Below the pieces are notes generated by a model. That model saw only the letters and a list, made by a program, of their open reading frames with translations. It was not told the DNA's origin and ran no database searches. The translations under genes and the position numbers were made by a program. 64,000 bases of DNA from Scatosoma sp045533485 (GTDB taxonomy: Bacteria > Bacillota > Clostridia > Christensenellales > Borkfalkiaceae): the NCBI GenBank assembly GCA_045533485.1, contig JAZSHX010000035.1, positions 31,630 to 95,629 on the forward strand, read 5' to 3'. Of this stretch, positions 40,652-49,956 are shown piece by piece (positions within the stretch are counted from its first letter, which is position 1; every line of letters begins with the position of its first letter).

Positions 40652-42829
40652 ATGTGGATTAAACAAGCAGGCGTAACGGACGGCACGGCAACCAACAAAC
40701 CGCGTTTTGTGAAAAATTTTGCCCTGTCGCAAAGCAAAGAACAAGTAGTGAAAGCAGAGCTGGAAATTTCCGCTTTGGGTATTTTTTCTTTGCAAATCAA
40801 CGGTAGAACGGTGCAGGAATATTTTATGCCCGGTTGCACCAACTACAATAAATTTGTCTACCTTTGCCGTTACGATTTAACGAAGGATATACAAAAGGAC
40901 AACTGGCTGACGATCACGGTGGCGGACGGTTGGTACGCGGGACGGCTGGGCTATCACAGAGCCAAAGTGTTTGGCACGCAGTTTTGCGCGTACGCAACGC
41001 TTAATATCACCTATCAAGACGGTACGACGCAAACGCTGGAAACGGACGAAAGCTGGAAAGTGCAAAAGAGCGAAATTTTGCGCGCGGACTTTTTCGATGG
41101 GCAGGATATTGACGAGCGTTTGCGTATAGATATCGCAAAAGAATATGACGTGTTGACCTGCGCCGTGCTTACAAATGAAACGAGAACGCTTCGCCCGTAT
41201 CCTATGGAGCCCGTTGTATGCGTAGATACGCTGCAACCTGAAATAACGGAAAAAGCAGGGAAGCTGCTTTTAGATTTTAAGCAAAACTTTGCAGGGGTAG
41301 TATCCTTTGACGTAAAAGGAAAAAGCGGACAAAAAATCGTTATTCGCCATGCGGAAGTGTTGGACGAAAACGGGGAATTGTACGTAAAAAATTTACGTAA
41401 AGCAAGATGTATTGACACGCTTATTTTGTCAGATAAAACTGCGCATTTTGCGCCCGAATTTACCTATCATGGCTTCCGTTATGCGGAAATTAGCTTAGAA
41501 AACGGCAATATTGCCGACGTTGAGCTTACAAATATCCAAGGCCTTGTATTTTCGCAGGATTTAAAACGTACGGGCTATTTCGAATGCTCTAACGAAATTA
41601 TAAATAAAATTTATCAAAACACGCTTTGGGGGCAAATCAGCAACTTTATTGCCGTGCCTACCGATTGCCCGCAACGCGACGAACGCTTGGGCTGGGCGGG
41701 CGATGCGCAGGTATTTTGCGATACGGCAATGTATAATGCCGACTGCAATAAATTTTATAAGGATTATTTGGAGCTATTGCGTGTAGAAAGCAAAGAAAAC
41801 GGCAGCGTTGTTAACTTTGCTCCGTTTGAGTGCTACGCGAAAAACACGGACGGCGTGCCCTGCTGGGGGGATGTGATTGCCATTATGCCGTATATGCATT
41901 ATTTGGCGTATGGCGATATTTCCATCATTCAAGACAATTTGCTTGCGGCGAAAAAATGGATTGATTTTTATCGTTTGCATTTGGAAGATGGTTTGGTGAA
42001 AGGCTTATTTACCTTTGGCGATTGGTTGTCGGTGGGCGAAGAAACAGATAAGGAAGCGTTGACACAGTGCTACTTTGGCTATTCGTTGTTGCTCGTTGGC
42101 AAAATGTGCGCGATCGTGGGGGAAGACGATGCGCAATATAAAACGTGGTACGAACAGGCAAAGACGGCGTTTAGAAACGCTTATATGCAACAGGACGGTA
42201 CGGTGATAGGGGATACGCAAACTATTTATTTGGTAGCGTATTCTATCGGCTTTATGAGCGCAGAAGAAGTTAAAGCGCCCTTGTTGAACGCGATACATAG
42301 ACGTGACGATACGCTCACTACGGGCTTTGTTGGCGTAAAATTGCTTTTGCCTGTGCTTTGCGATTTGGGCGAAACAGAGCTTGCGTATAAGCTGATGTCT
42401 CAAACCAAATTCCCCTCTTGGGGCTATTGTATCGAAAATGGCGCAACAACCATTTGGGAGCGCTGGAACGGCTACACCAAAGCGGACGGCTTTTTCGATC
42501 CGTCCATGAACTCGTTTAATCATTATTCGCTTGGCTCGTGTGTATATTGGCTGTATGCCTACGTTTTGGGTATTCGCTTAAACGAAAAGAGCGGCAGTGA
42601 CGGCGAAATTTTGATAAAACCCGTGTTCTCCCCGTCGCTTACTTGGGCAAAGGGCAGCTACCAAGCGCAAAAGGGCAAAGTGTCGGTGGCTTGGGAATAC
42701 CAGGACGATAGTATATTGCTTAGCGTAACGGAAGACAAGGGTTTGAAAATAAGCTACGATTTGGGCGCGCATACCGTGCTTTCGCAAACGCAAAACGCAA
42801 ACAAGACGATTTTTAAGCTGAGCAAATAA
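40652..42829 (+). CDS. GH78 alpha-L-rhamnosidase
   Basis: 725 residues, no signal peptide. The (alpha/alpha)6 catalytic domain has VPTDCPQRDERLGWAGDAQVFCDTA, with Asp338 and Asp343-Glu344, PCWGDVIAIMPYMHYLAYGD, FGDWLSVG, TTIWERWNGYT and MNSFNHYSLGSCVYWLY, all GH78 hallmarks. N-terminal beta domains (about 1-290) include the DGWYAGRLGYHRAKVFG segment of GH78 enzymes. It removes terminal alpha-L-rhamnose from oligosaccharides or glycosides in the cytosol. It has its own control region and terminator. With the GH106-like enzyme it points to a rhamnose-rich substrate. Confidence 0.92.
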   Translation: MWIKQAGVTDGTATNKPRFVKNFALSQSKEQVVKAELEISALGIFSLQINGRTVQEYFMPGCTNYNKFVYLCRYDLTKDIQKDNWLTITVADGWYAGRLGYHRAKVFGTQFCAYATLNITYQDGTTQTLETDESWKVQKSEILRADFFDGQDIDERLRIDIAKEYDVLTCAVLTNETRTLRPYPMEPVVCVDTLQPEITEKAGKLLLDFKQNFAGVVSFDVKGKSGQKIVIRHAEVLDENGELYVKNLRKARCIDTLILSDKTAHFAPEFTYHGFRYAEISLENGNIADVELTNIQGLVFSQDLKRTGYFECSNEIINKIYQNTLWGQISNFIAVPTDCPQRDERLGWAGDAQVFCDTAMYNADCNKFYKDYLELLRVESKENGSVVNFAPFECYAKNTDGVPCWGDVIAIMPYMHYLAYGDISIIQDNLLAAKKWIDFYRLHLEDGLVKGLFTFGDWLSVGEETDKEALTQCYFGYSLLLVGKMCAIVGEDDAQYKTWYEQAKTAFRNAYMQQDGTVIGDTQTIYLVAYSIGFMSAEEVKAPLLNAIHRRDDTLTTGFVGVKLLLPVLCDLGETELAYKLMSQTKFPSWGYCIENGATTIWERWNGYTKADGFFDPSMNSFNHYSLGSCVYWLYAYVLGIRLNEKSGSDGEILIKPVFSPSLTWAKGSYQAQKGKVSVAWEYQDDSILLSVTEDKGLKISYDLGAHTVLSQTQNANKTIFKLSK

Positions 42830-42832
42830 AAA

Positions 42833-42852
42833 AGAGAGCCGTTTGGCTCTCT
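42833..42852. terminator. bidirectional terminator between GH78 and AraC
   Basis: 8-bp stem AGAGAGCC/GGCTCTCT with loop GTTT. A-rich before, placing T on the minus strand for the AraC gene. Confidence 0.65.
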
Positions 42853-42861
42853 GTGGATAAA

Positions 42862-43677
42862 TTATTCAAGTGCTTTTTTTCGATACGCAATGGGCGTTAC
42901 ACCAAAGCGCTGTTTGAACTTTTGCGAAAAGAAGGAGTGGTTATCATAGCCCACTTCGTTGGCGATTTGTATCACGGAAACGTCGGTGTTGATAAGCAGC
43001 TGCGCCGCATAATTTAAGCGCAATTCCGTGATATAGGAAATGAGCGTTTGCCCCGTTTGCTCCTTGAATAGCAGTAGAAAATGCGCGTGCGTGTAGTTGC
43101 TGTGCGCAACCAGCTCTTCAATCTTTTTGGAGAAAAATTCGGGCTTTTGAATTTTACGGATAAATTCCAAAAACCACGGCGGCGAAGCGTGCTTACCGCT
43201 TGCGTGCACGTTTTCTAAGTGTATCCCCAAAAGATACAAAACGATAGAGTGGAGCAACGCGGACGTGTGTTTGGGAAACAGCTTTTGATAGGCGTCAATG
43301 TCCGTCAATCGCGAAATAATCCCCTTATAGCAGTTGACGGGTACGGTAATGATAATCGGCGTTTCCTGCTGGGCGAGCTGTTCGTATAAGCCCGATTTTA
43401 ACTCATCGCAAAACTTTTTCAAATTATGCGTGGAAACGCAAATATCCCTGCGCGTCACAGCCCCCACGGCGGTTTGCTGGTGCTGGTGCTTTGGCCCAAG
43501 CAACAAAAACGTGCCGTAGGAAAAAGGATAGCTAACGCCGTTGATTACGTTTTCGCCCGAACCTTCGGTAAGCGTAGTAAATTCCCAGTCGGTATGGTTG
43601 TGCAAAACGGTGGGTGCGTACCACTCATGCGTGGCGCAGTCGTTAGGGTTTAATTTTGGTATAGTAAACGTAGCCAT
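42862..43677 (-). CDS. AraC-family transcriptional regulator, apparently leaderless
   Basis: 271 residues. Cupin-like sensor (VLHNHTDWEFTTLTEGSGENVINGV, LLGPKHQHQ) and a DNA-binding end with IEELVAHSNYTHAHFLLLFKEQTG and VSVIQIANEVGYDNHSFFSQKFKQRFGVTPIAYRK. It is divergent from the second lipoprotein operon (43858), its likely target. Its promoter (TTGCCT, 17, TATAAT) ends 6 nt before ATG 43677, with no room for a ribosome site, the same geometry as the AraC gene at 31309. The two regulators are only distantly similar, so the shared geometry is not simple copying. Confidence 0.9.
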   Translation of the reverse strand: MATFTIPKLNPNDCATHEWYAPTVLHNHTDWEFTTLTEGSGENVINGVSYPFSYGTFLLLGPKHQHQQTAVGAVTRRDICVSTHNLKKFCDELKSGLYEQLAQQETPIIITVPVNCYKGIISRLTDIDAYQKLFPKHTSALLHSIVLYLLGIHLENVHASGKHASPPWFLEFIRKIQKPEFFSKKIEELVAHSNYTHAHFLLLFKEQTGQTLISYITELRLNYAAQLLINTDVSVIQIANEVGYDNHSFFSQKFKQRFGVTPIAYRKKALE

Positions 43678-43683
43678 ATTTGA

Positions 43684-43712
43684 ATTATAGCATAAAAAAC
43701 CAAAAAAGGCAA
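43684..43712 (-). promoter_or_regulatory. promoter of the AraC gene at 42862
   Basis: Minus strand: TTGCCT (43707-43712), 17-bp spacer, TATAAT (43684-43689). ATG at 43677. Confidence 0.8.
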
Positions 43713-43725
43713 CGTTTTACAGGAA

Positions 43726-43792
43726 AAATCTTAAAAAAACAACAATTCACAAAAAAAGAAAAGTAGACGGATATGCGCGTCCGTGATATAAT
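43726..43792 (+). promoter_or_regulatory. control region of the second lipoprotein operon
   Basis: The 20-nt AAATCTTAAAAAAACAACAA (43726-43745) is shared with the GH78 control region. Promoter: TAGACG (43764-43769), 17-bp spacer, TATAAT (43787-43792). GACGGATA over the -35 also occurs at 32304. Confidence 0.6.
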
Positions 43793-43857
43793 AAAGGAGC
43801 GCAAAGTGAGAAAATATCGTGTTTTTGCAAAAAAAAGATAAAAACAAGGAGACGGTT

Positions 43858-46107
43858 ATGAGCAAGAAAAAGACATTCAAATGGTTGTGTTTGGCGGCGA
43901 TAGGCGCGTTTGCGATGGCAACCAGCGTTGCTTGTGGCGGCGACGATGCTACGAGTAAGCCGCAGTTTTTGGAAGGTATCGACACCGAGCTGGAGCTTGG
44001 CGACGGGATGGATCTTTCCGATTATATCGATTACGTAACCGACGGCGAATACGTGATCACGGTCAGCGACGGAAAAACCGTAGAAGACATTACCAGGAAA
44101 AGATACTGGGAGCCCAAAGAACCGGGTACGTACACCTTTACGTATACGGTGCTTAGCGGTGCGTTCAAAGGTGAAAACAGCTTTGACGTAGTGGTAAAGG
44201 TACCCACGCTCACTTGGAAATATACGCTGATGAACACCATTTACGACACGGGCTACACCTTGGAATTTGACGAATATTTCAACGCGATGAACATTTCCGC
44301 GATGTCGTATTATCCTTGGGAAATGGTAATGGACAGTATCACCGTAAACGATGTTACAACGGAAATCACCGATCAAACGGCTTGGACGTTCACGCAAGCG
44401 AAACCGCACGTGTTCAAATTCCACATTCAAAGCCAAGACGGGCAAAGCTATTCGCTTTCGCAATCGGTAAACGTTCGCTACGTAGACAAGGAAATGCTTG
44501 CGTGGATGGACGAAAACGACGTGACGACGGAAGGCGCGTTGCGCTTGGAAAACGAACAAAAGGTATTGTTGCAGGAAGGCGACCACCGCGGTGCAGTGGC
44601 AACACACCTTGATCAATGCCCCGACAGAACGCTTCCGTATATCGCGTTTAACGGCGAATACGGCGTAAACGATTTCCTTGTATTCGATTTCACGGGCACG
44701 AATATGCCGAATATGCTGTTCTTTGCCGACAAGATCAACAATACCGTTTGGAACAACGGCGGCGCGGCGGAATATAATAAGGGCTTCGTGCTTTCGGGCG
44801 GTTGGACGAAGAAAAACGGGCAACCGTACGAAGGGTGGCAAACGGACGCTTCAATCAACGCGCGTTTCAAAATTTACGGACCGAACAAAATTGTAAAAAC
44901 GGACGACGATAGAGAAGGGCAAATCCGTACGAAGTTTGAAGAAACGCCCAACCCTTTAAGCTTATATAACATTTGGCAAGAAGAAAACGCAAACAGAAAA
45001 TACCGCGTATTCGTGGGCTTTACGTCTTGGTCGGCAACGGAATTCACCGTGGCAACTAGCGTGATGGATTTGCAAACGGGCAACGTTATCTATTCGGCAA
45101 GCAAAACGGTGTTGAACACGCAAATCAAGGGCAACACGGACGGTGCTATCGTATTCACGGAAGATATGTTCAAGGGCAGTATCGCTTTGTACGGCGCGAT
45201 AGGCAAAACGACGCAGCTGGACAAAATTTACGCGATTGAAAGAAATACGACCTTAAAAGACTTGCAGGTAAAATATTATGAAACGCCGTATAAGTGGATG
45301 AAAGACCAAAAGGTAACGGCAACGGGCGTAGTTTCCAGCAACGAAAGACAGGAAGTGGTGCTTGGCGCAAGCACGTACGTAAACGACGACCCGTCCAAAG
45401 TACCTGCGGATTATTGTAAAACGAATATGTCGTACGTGGCGTTCAACGATAACTACGGCTTAAACGATTTCTTGGTGCTTGAATTTACAGGCAACAATAT
45501 GCCGTACATTTCCTTCTTCAACAACGCGGCAAACAACAGCGTCTTCAATAAATACGACAACACCTACGTGAAAGACGACGACGGCAACGTAATCGAAGAA
45601 ATCTTCAACGAAAAAGCAAAAGAAGAAAAGGGCTTAGTCATTTCCAACGGTCAAACGGATATGAACGGCGATGCGTTCGCGCCTTGGAACAAATCGGGCA
45701 GCGTAAACGATAGAATTACGATTGCAGGGCCTTGGAAAGCCAACAAATTCGGCGCAAACGATTTGGGTTGGTTTAGAGACAATATCGCGGGCGCAGGCAC
45801 GCCGATGGGTATCTATACTCTTTCGCAAGAACAAAACGCGAACACCAGATACCGTATGTTCGTGGGCTTCACGGAAGGCGACACGACGGGTTGCACGGTG
45901 GTTATGTACGTGACGAATATCGACACGGGCGCAGTCGTTTGCCATTACAACGTGCGTATCAACGAAACGTTCCCTGAAAACTACTTCACGGGCGGTATTG
46001 CGTTGCACGGTCAATTCGGCAAACAAACCTGCTTCAAGGTATATCCCATCGAAAGAAACACCACCTTGGAAAAACTTATCATCGAATACACGGTAGTGCC
46101 CGTATAA
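43858..46107 (+). CDS. two-module surface lipoprotein, copy 2
   Basis: 749 residues from ATG 43858 (AAGGAGACGGTT before it; an upstream in-frame TTG is rejected). Lipobox TSVAC. The layout is the same as the protein at 32361: Ig-like domain (LEGIDTELELGDGMDLSDYI), the TWKYTLMNTIYDTGYTLEF domain, then two modules with FNGEYGVNDFLVFDFTGTNMP and FNDNYGLNDFLVLEFTGNNMP, each ending in F.GSIALYG or FTGGIALHG. Charged and surface residues differ widely from copy 1, so the duplication is old or specificity has shifted. First gene of a three-gene operon. Confidence 0.75.
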   Translation: MSKKKTFKWLCLAAIGAFAMATSVACGGDDATSKPQFLEGIDTELELGDGMDLSDYIDYVTDGEYVITVSDGKTVEDITRKRYWEPKEPGTYTFTYTVLSGAFKGENSFDVVVKVPTLTWKYTLMNTIYDTGYTLEFDEYFNAMNISAMSYYPWEMVMDSITVNDVTTEITDQTAWTFTQAKPHVFKFHIQSQDGQSYSLSQSVNVRYVDKEMLAWMDENDVTTEGALRLENEQKVLLQEGDHRGAVATHLDQCPDRTLPYIAFNGEYGVNDFLVFDFTGTNMPNMLFFADKINNTVWNNGGAAEYNKGFVLSGGWTKKNGQPYEGWQTDASINARFKIYGPNKIVKTDDDREGQIRTKFEETPNPLSLYNIWQEENANRKYRVFVGFTSWSATEFTVATSVMDLQTGNVIYSASKTVLNTQIKGNTDGAIVFTEDMFKGSIALYGAIGKTTQLDKIYAIERNTTLKDLQVKYYETPYKWMKDQKVTATGVVSSNERQEVVLGASTYVNDDPSKVPADYCKTNMSYVAFNDNYGLNDFLVLEFTGNNMPYISFFNNAANNSVFNKYDNTYVKDDDGNVIEEIFNEKAKEEKGLVISNGQTDMNGDAFAPWNKSGSVNDRITIAGPWKANKFGANDLGWFRDNIAGAGTPMGIYTLSQEQNANTRYRMFVGFTEGDTTGCTVVMYVTNIDTGAVVCHYNVRINETFPENYFTGGIALHGQFGKQTCFKVYPIERNTTLEKLIIEYTVVPV

Positions 46108-46126
46108 CGGCTAAAGGAGAAAAGAG

Positions 46127-47716
46127 ATGAAAAAGACAAAATTATCCATTGTTGCATCTATATTAGCGGTTTGTACGCTTGCGTGCACGGCTTGCGATAT
46201 GCTGGGCGGTAAAAACTCTTCGTCTTATTCGCCCGACAACGATCCCAAGCTTTTGCAAGCCCCCGATTATTCCAAATATACCCACCGTTTTGATTCCTAC
46301 GGCTATTCCGGCCCTGACGACGGCACGTACAACATCGACAACGTTGTGTACGACGTAGGCGAAGATTTTAGAACGGTAGAACGCTATAAAGAATACAAGG
46401 AATGCGGTTTTAATATCTATCTTGCGCAAACGGGCATCAACATCAACGGTTCGTTTAACGCGGAAGTTTGGGAACAGGAAAAGGTATACATGGACCGCGC
46501 AACGGAAGCCGGCTTAAAGGTTATCCTTGCCGACCAGCGTATTCAATGGTATTCCCGTTGGGGCGGATCGATTATCGGCGAAGATGACCCTGCAACGCCG
46601 GAAAAAGAATATCCGTTTGCCAACGAAGCAGAGCTTGACGCAACGATCACCGAATACGTGAAATTATACAAAGACCACCCTGGGTTCTACGGCTTAATGC
46701 TTGGCGACGAACCGAGAAGTTACGACGTAGTTTCCTACGGTCAAGTGTACGCGTCGCTCAAACGCGTATTGCCCGACGCCTTCATTCAATATAACCTGCT
46801 CCCCGGCGACGTGGGTTATCACGAATTTGAACGTTTCCCTGAACTTACGGAAGAAGAAGACAATCCCAACTGGACGGAATACGAACGCGTTTTGAAGCAA
46901 TACGAAAAATATTTAAACGAATATTTGGACGTTCTCCCCGGTATCGGGTATTTGCAATACGACGATTATCCCATCCACAACGGGTTTATCGACGAAGATT
47001 ATATCGCGGGCTTGCAAGTAGCGGCGAAAGTGGCAGGCGAACGCGGTTTGGAATTGCATATCGTTTCGCAAGCGTTCGGTATGTATACCAGCGGCCCTGA
47101 CAGCTTCTTGCACTGGGTTGCCCCCACCAAACAAGACTGTCAATGGATGAACAACGTGCTTCTTGGGTTTGGCGTGAAACAAATTCACTACTTTACCTAC
47201 TGGACAAAAGGCGACAATAAAACGGACGGCGAATTTTTCATCGACGGCGCATCCTTTATGACGCGCGGCGGCGAACGAACGCCCCTTTGGTACAATATGC
47301 AGGAAATTATGGCGAACAACCAAAAGTTTGCGCCCGTAATCAAGCAGTTTGAATACCAAGGCAGCAAATCCTACAAAATCACGCCCACCAACTTCGATCC
47401 CACGCAAATTTTGAAGATGGACAATTCCTACACGTTCAAAAAGCTGACGGACGTAACCATCAATAAAGAAATCGCTTTGGTGACGGAGCTGTACGATAAG
47501 GAAAACAATAACTATATGTATATGGTTATGAACGTAATCGGCGCAGGCGCGGAAGGCAGCCGTGCGTTCCAAACGACGACGCTTACGTTTAGCGACGAAT
47601 ACACGCACGTAGTCATCTACAAAAACGGCGTGGGTACGCCGCAAAAGCTGGAAGACGGCAATAAACTCACCATTAAGCTTGCGGCAACCGAAGCGGTGTT
47701 CGTTTTGCCTTACTAA
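46127..47716 (+). CDS. TIM-barrel hydrolase-like lipoprotein, copy 2
   Basis: 529 residues, paralogue of 34639. Signal and lipobox LACTAC are nearly identical to copy 1 (IVASILAVCTLACTACDMLG), while the barrel has diverged. Motifs: KDHPGFYGLMLGDEPR (Asp194-Glu195), YLQYDDYP, HIVSQAFGMYTSG, NNVLLGFGVKQIHYFTYW, and the C-terminal EAVFVLPY. The active-site motifs are kept and the loop after DEP differs (SYDVVSYGQ against IYHLTAYSQ), suggesting related but distinct substrates. Starts 19 bp after the two-module lipoprotein. Confidence 0.72.
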   Translation: MKKTKLSIVASILAVCTLACTACDMLGGKNSSSYSPDNDPKLLQAPDYSKYTHRFDSYGYSGPDDGTYNIDNVVYDVGEDFRTVERYKEYKECGFNIYLAQTGININGSFNAEVWEQEKVYMDRATEAGLKVILADQRIQWYSRWGGSIIGEDDPATPEKEYPFANEAELDATITEYVKLYKDHPGFYGLMLGDEPRSYDVVSYGQVYASLKRVLPDAFIQYNLLPGDVGYHEFERFPELTEEEDNPNWTEYERVLKQYEKYLNEYLDVLPGIGYLQYDDYPIHNGFIDEDYIAGLQVAAKVAGERGLELHIVSQAFGMYTSGPDSFLHWVAPTKQDCQWMNNVLLGFGVKQIHYFTYWTKGDNKTDGEFFIDGASFMTRGGERTPLWYNMQEIMANNQKFAPVIKQFEYQGSKSYKITPTNFDPTQILKMDNSYTFKKLTDVTINKEIALVTELYDKENNNYMYMVMNVIGAGAEGSRAFQTTTLTFSDEYTHVVIYKNGVGTPQKLEDGNKLTIKLAATEAVFVLPY

Positions 47717-47740
47717 TAAAGGCGATAGGAATTTTTAGTT

Positions 47741-49177
47741 ATGAAACAGCGTAAAGAATATGATTTTTATTGCTATCACTGTCCCGATAACGGCGAATAT
47801 TATCACAACGGATACACGTACACGTTCGGCGAAGATTACAGAAGCGCCAAACGGTATAAAGAGTATTTAGATTGCGGTTTCAATATCGTGCAAGCGCGCG
47901 GCGGCAGTGAAAAAGGCAACGAATATAAGGGCTTTTGGGAAGGTTCGGGTTGTCAAAAGGTATTTGAAGAATATCTCAAAGCCGGCGGCAAGAAAATTTG
48001 GGTTACCGACAGACAGCTGGACGGCTGGATTGCGCACGATTTAGACGTCGTGGGCGAAGGCAAACGCTTTGCGAGCGAAGAAGAGTTGGATAAAGCGGTG
48101 AAAGCAAGTATGGACGGCTACTGCCATAGAAAGGGCTTTTTCGGTGTACAGCTTTTGGACGAACCGCAATACAAAAATTTCCCTGCCTACGGTCAGGTGG
48201 CGCGGTCTATTCAACGCGTATGCCCCACGGCGGAAATTCAAGCCAACCTTTTGCCTATCGGCGCGCCCGTGGAGCTCTTGATGCCCGAAATAGAGTTCGA
48301 CGATTCCGACCCGACGGTGAAATTTGTCAAGAAAACGACGCACCCCCACGAAAAGTTTGAAGAGTATGAAAAATACGTAAACGATTTCGTAACGCTTACG
48401 GGCTTAGATTACGTGCTGTTCGACGAATACCCGTTTAGACGCGAATACATCATCAGCGGAAACACGATTCCCAACTATCAGCTTGTCGGCAGAATTTGCC
48501 AAAAGCGCGGGTTGGAATTTAGAACGGTGTTGCAATCTTTTTCGCAGGTTTGGAATCACAGTATGCAACAGCGCTATATGACGGAAAGCGATATGTACTG
48601 GCAAACCAACTTGGCGCTGGGCTTTGGCTGTAAGGAATTTTCTTTCTACACGTATTTTGCAAAACCCGATTTCGATTATAAAACGGGCTTTGGCGAAACG
48701 GATTGCGGCGCGTTTATCAACTTGGACGGTTCTAAAACGGCGCTGTATTTCTACACCAAGCGCATTATCGCGGAGATCAAGAAATTTTCCAAGGTGGGCT
48801 TGAAATACGCGTATGAAAATTCGTATATCGTTACGGAAAAGGGCAAAAACAACACCGATTTTGAGTGGACGACGTATCTTTACGAAAACAAACAATGCCC
48901 GTTTGCGATGGACGTAAGCAGGGGCGTAGCGCTTGTAACGGAGCAAGCAGGGCTGGAAAACAAGAACGACAAGCTGTATATGATTGAAAATATCAGCAAC
49001 GTTCGTGGCGAGCTGTTTGACGGCGTAGGACCTATGCAGGTACGCGTTGAATTGCCCCAAGGTAAAAAGAAATTCTATTTCCGCGGCAAAAAAACCCGCG
49101 TAAAAGCGGACAAAGACGGCAAATATTTGCTTTCCTTGAAAGTGGGCGACGCCGTGTTTGTGGAAATGAAGAAATAA
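47741..49177 (+). CDS. cytosolic TIM-barrel hydrolase-like protein, copy 2
   Basis: 478 residues, the same length as copy 1 at 38918. Conserved: YLDCGFNIVQARG, RKGFFGVQLLDEPQY (Asp140-Glu141), YVLFDEYPFRREYIISG, LGFGCKEFSFYTYFAKP and the C-terminus LSLKVGDAVFVEMKK. The last 70 bp are almost identical to copy 1 and to the remnant at 27863, much closer than the rest, suggesting gene conversion or duplication at this end. It closes the second operon; no clear terminator before the repeat region. Confidence 0.72.
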   Translation: MKQRKEYDFYCYHCPDNGEYYHNGYTYTFGEDYRSAKRYKEYLDCGFNIVQARGGSEKGNEYKGFWEGSGCQKVFEEYLKAGGKKIWVTDRQLDGWIAHDLDVVGEGKRFASEEELDKAVKASMDGYCHRKGFFGVQLLDEPQYKNFPAYGQVARSIQRVCPTAEIQANLLPIGAPVELLMPEIEFDDSDPTVKFVKKTTHPHEKFEEYEKYVNDFVTLTGLDYVLFDEYPFRREYIISGNTIPNYQLVGRICQKRGLEFRTVLQSFSQVWNHSMQQRYMTESDMYWQTNLALGFGCKEFSFYTYFAKPDFDYKTGFGETDCGAFINLDGSKTALYFYTKRIIAEIKKFSKVGLKYAYENSYIVTEKGKNNTDFEWTTYLYENKQCPFAMDVSRGVALVTEQAGLENKNDKLYMIENISNVRGELFDGVGPMQVRVELPQGKKKFYFRGKKTRVKADKDGKYLLSLKVGDAVFVEMKK

Positions 49178-49241
49178 TCCGCTTGCGCTTTTCTCATGGC
49201 GCAGTCAGCGGTTATTTATCCCTCCTTTGAGCGTATCAAAC

Positions 49242-49410
49242 GTCTACCGCATTTCATGCGTGTGGCTTTTGACGGAAAAACTCTGCGAAAATACAGCGTG
49301 TTTTTCTCGGTTACATACTTTCGGTATGCGCCCTTAAAAAACACTTGTCTTTCTTGTGTTTTTCTCGTCAAGATGGTTGTGATAGACCTAAAAAAGCCGA
49401 AATGCGGTAG
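49242..49410. repeat. long inverted repeat at the left of the duplicated spacer
   Basis: CTACCGCATTTC (about 49243-49254) is the reverse complement of GAAATGCGGTAG (about 49399-49410). A degraded version with CTACCGTATCC and GGATGCGGTAG is at 28107-28145. Confidence 0.6.
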
Positions 49411-49531
49411 GCAGGTACGCGTATACGCGTTATAAATATAGTGGCGCGTATGCGTGCGCAAAAGCACAAAAGGAGCGCTCCTTTTGTTGTGTTGGAACAA
49501 CACAACAAACAAATACTTAGTTAGAAAAGAG
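49402..49531 (+). repeat. 130-bp direct repeat, copy 2
   Basis: Identical to 28137-28266. Together with REP-like copies at 49571-49610 and 49658-49725 it fills the 49178-49803 gap. Confidence 0.92.
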
Positions 49532-49747
49532 TGGACTGTCATTTTAGAAAGAGTGAAATGTCACGTCCCTGTCATTCTGGAACGGAGCAAAGCGAAGAGA
49601 TAGAATCTCTGTTTATCCCACCGACTTGCTGTCGCAAGTCACCTCCCTTAAAATAAAGGAGGCAGTTTGGCTCCCTTGTGTAAAGGGGGCTGTCGTGAAG
49701 CGACTGGGGGATTGTATATCCAACAATCAACCCAAAAAACGAAAATA

Positions 49748-49800
49748 TCCGCAGAAAAGCGGAGAAGATAAAAATAAAAATTATATCGAGGAGGATATAA
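49748..49800 (+). promoter_or_regulatory. conserved mRNA leader, copy 2, with ribosome site in a hairpin loop
   Basis: Hairpin 1 TCCGC/GCGGA (49748-49752, 49759-49763). Hairpin 2 TTATATC (49781-49787) and GATATAA (49794-49800) enclose GAGGAG. The ATG follows at 49804. Confidence 0.65.
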
Positions 49801-49803
49801 AAA

Positions 49804-49956
49804 ATGAGAAATTATGAAACTCTTGAACTCAAGTTTGTCATTTTGGACGATGAAGACGTTTTGACGGCGTCCGCAGAATTCCAAGATGCAACGCAAGGGG
49901 ACAACGGCGTTTGGTTCCCGGGTAACGCAAACGGCAAGGGGGATACGTGGCAATGA
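49804..49956 (+). CDS. 50-residue acidic peptide, copy 2
   Basis: Same length and ATGA overlap as copy 1 at 28532. It begins MRNYETLELKFVILDD, continues DVLTASAEFQDATQ and ends GDNGVWFPGNANGKGDTWQ. The first ten residues and the GDNGVWFPGNANGKG block are unchanged, while LL/FV, A/E and the TEAET/QDATQ segment differ, the pattern expected of a real coding gene with conserved ends. No export signal. Role unknown; coupled to the secreted protein that follows. Confidence 0.8.
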   Translation: MRNYETLELKFVILDDEDVLTASAEFQDATQGDNGVWFPGNANGKGDTWQ

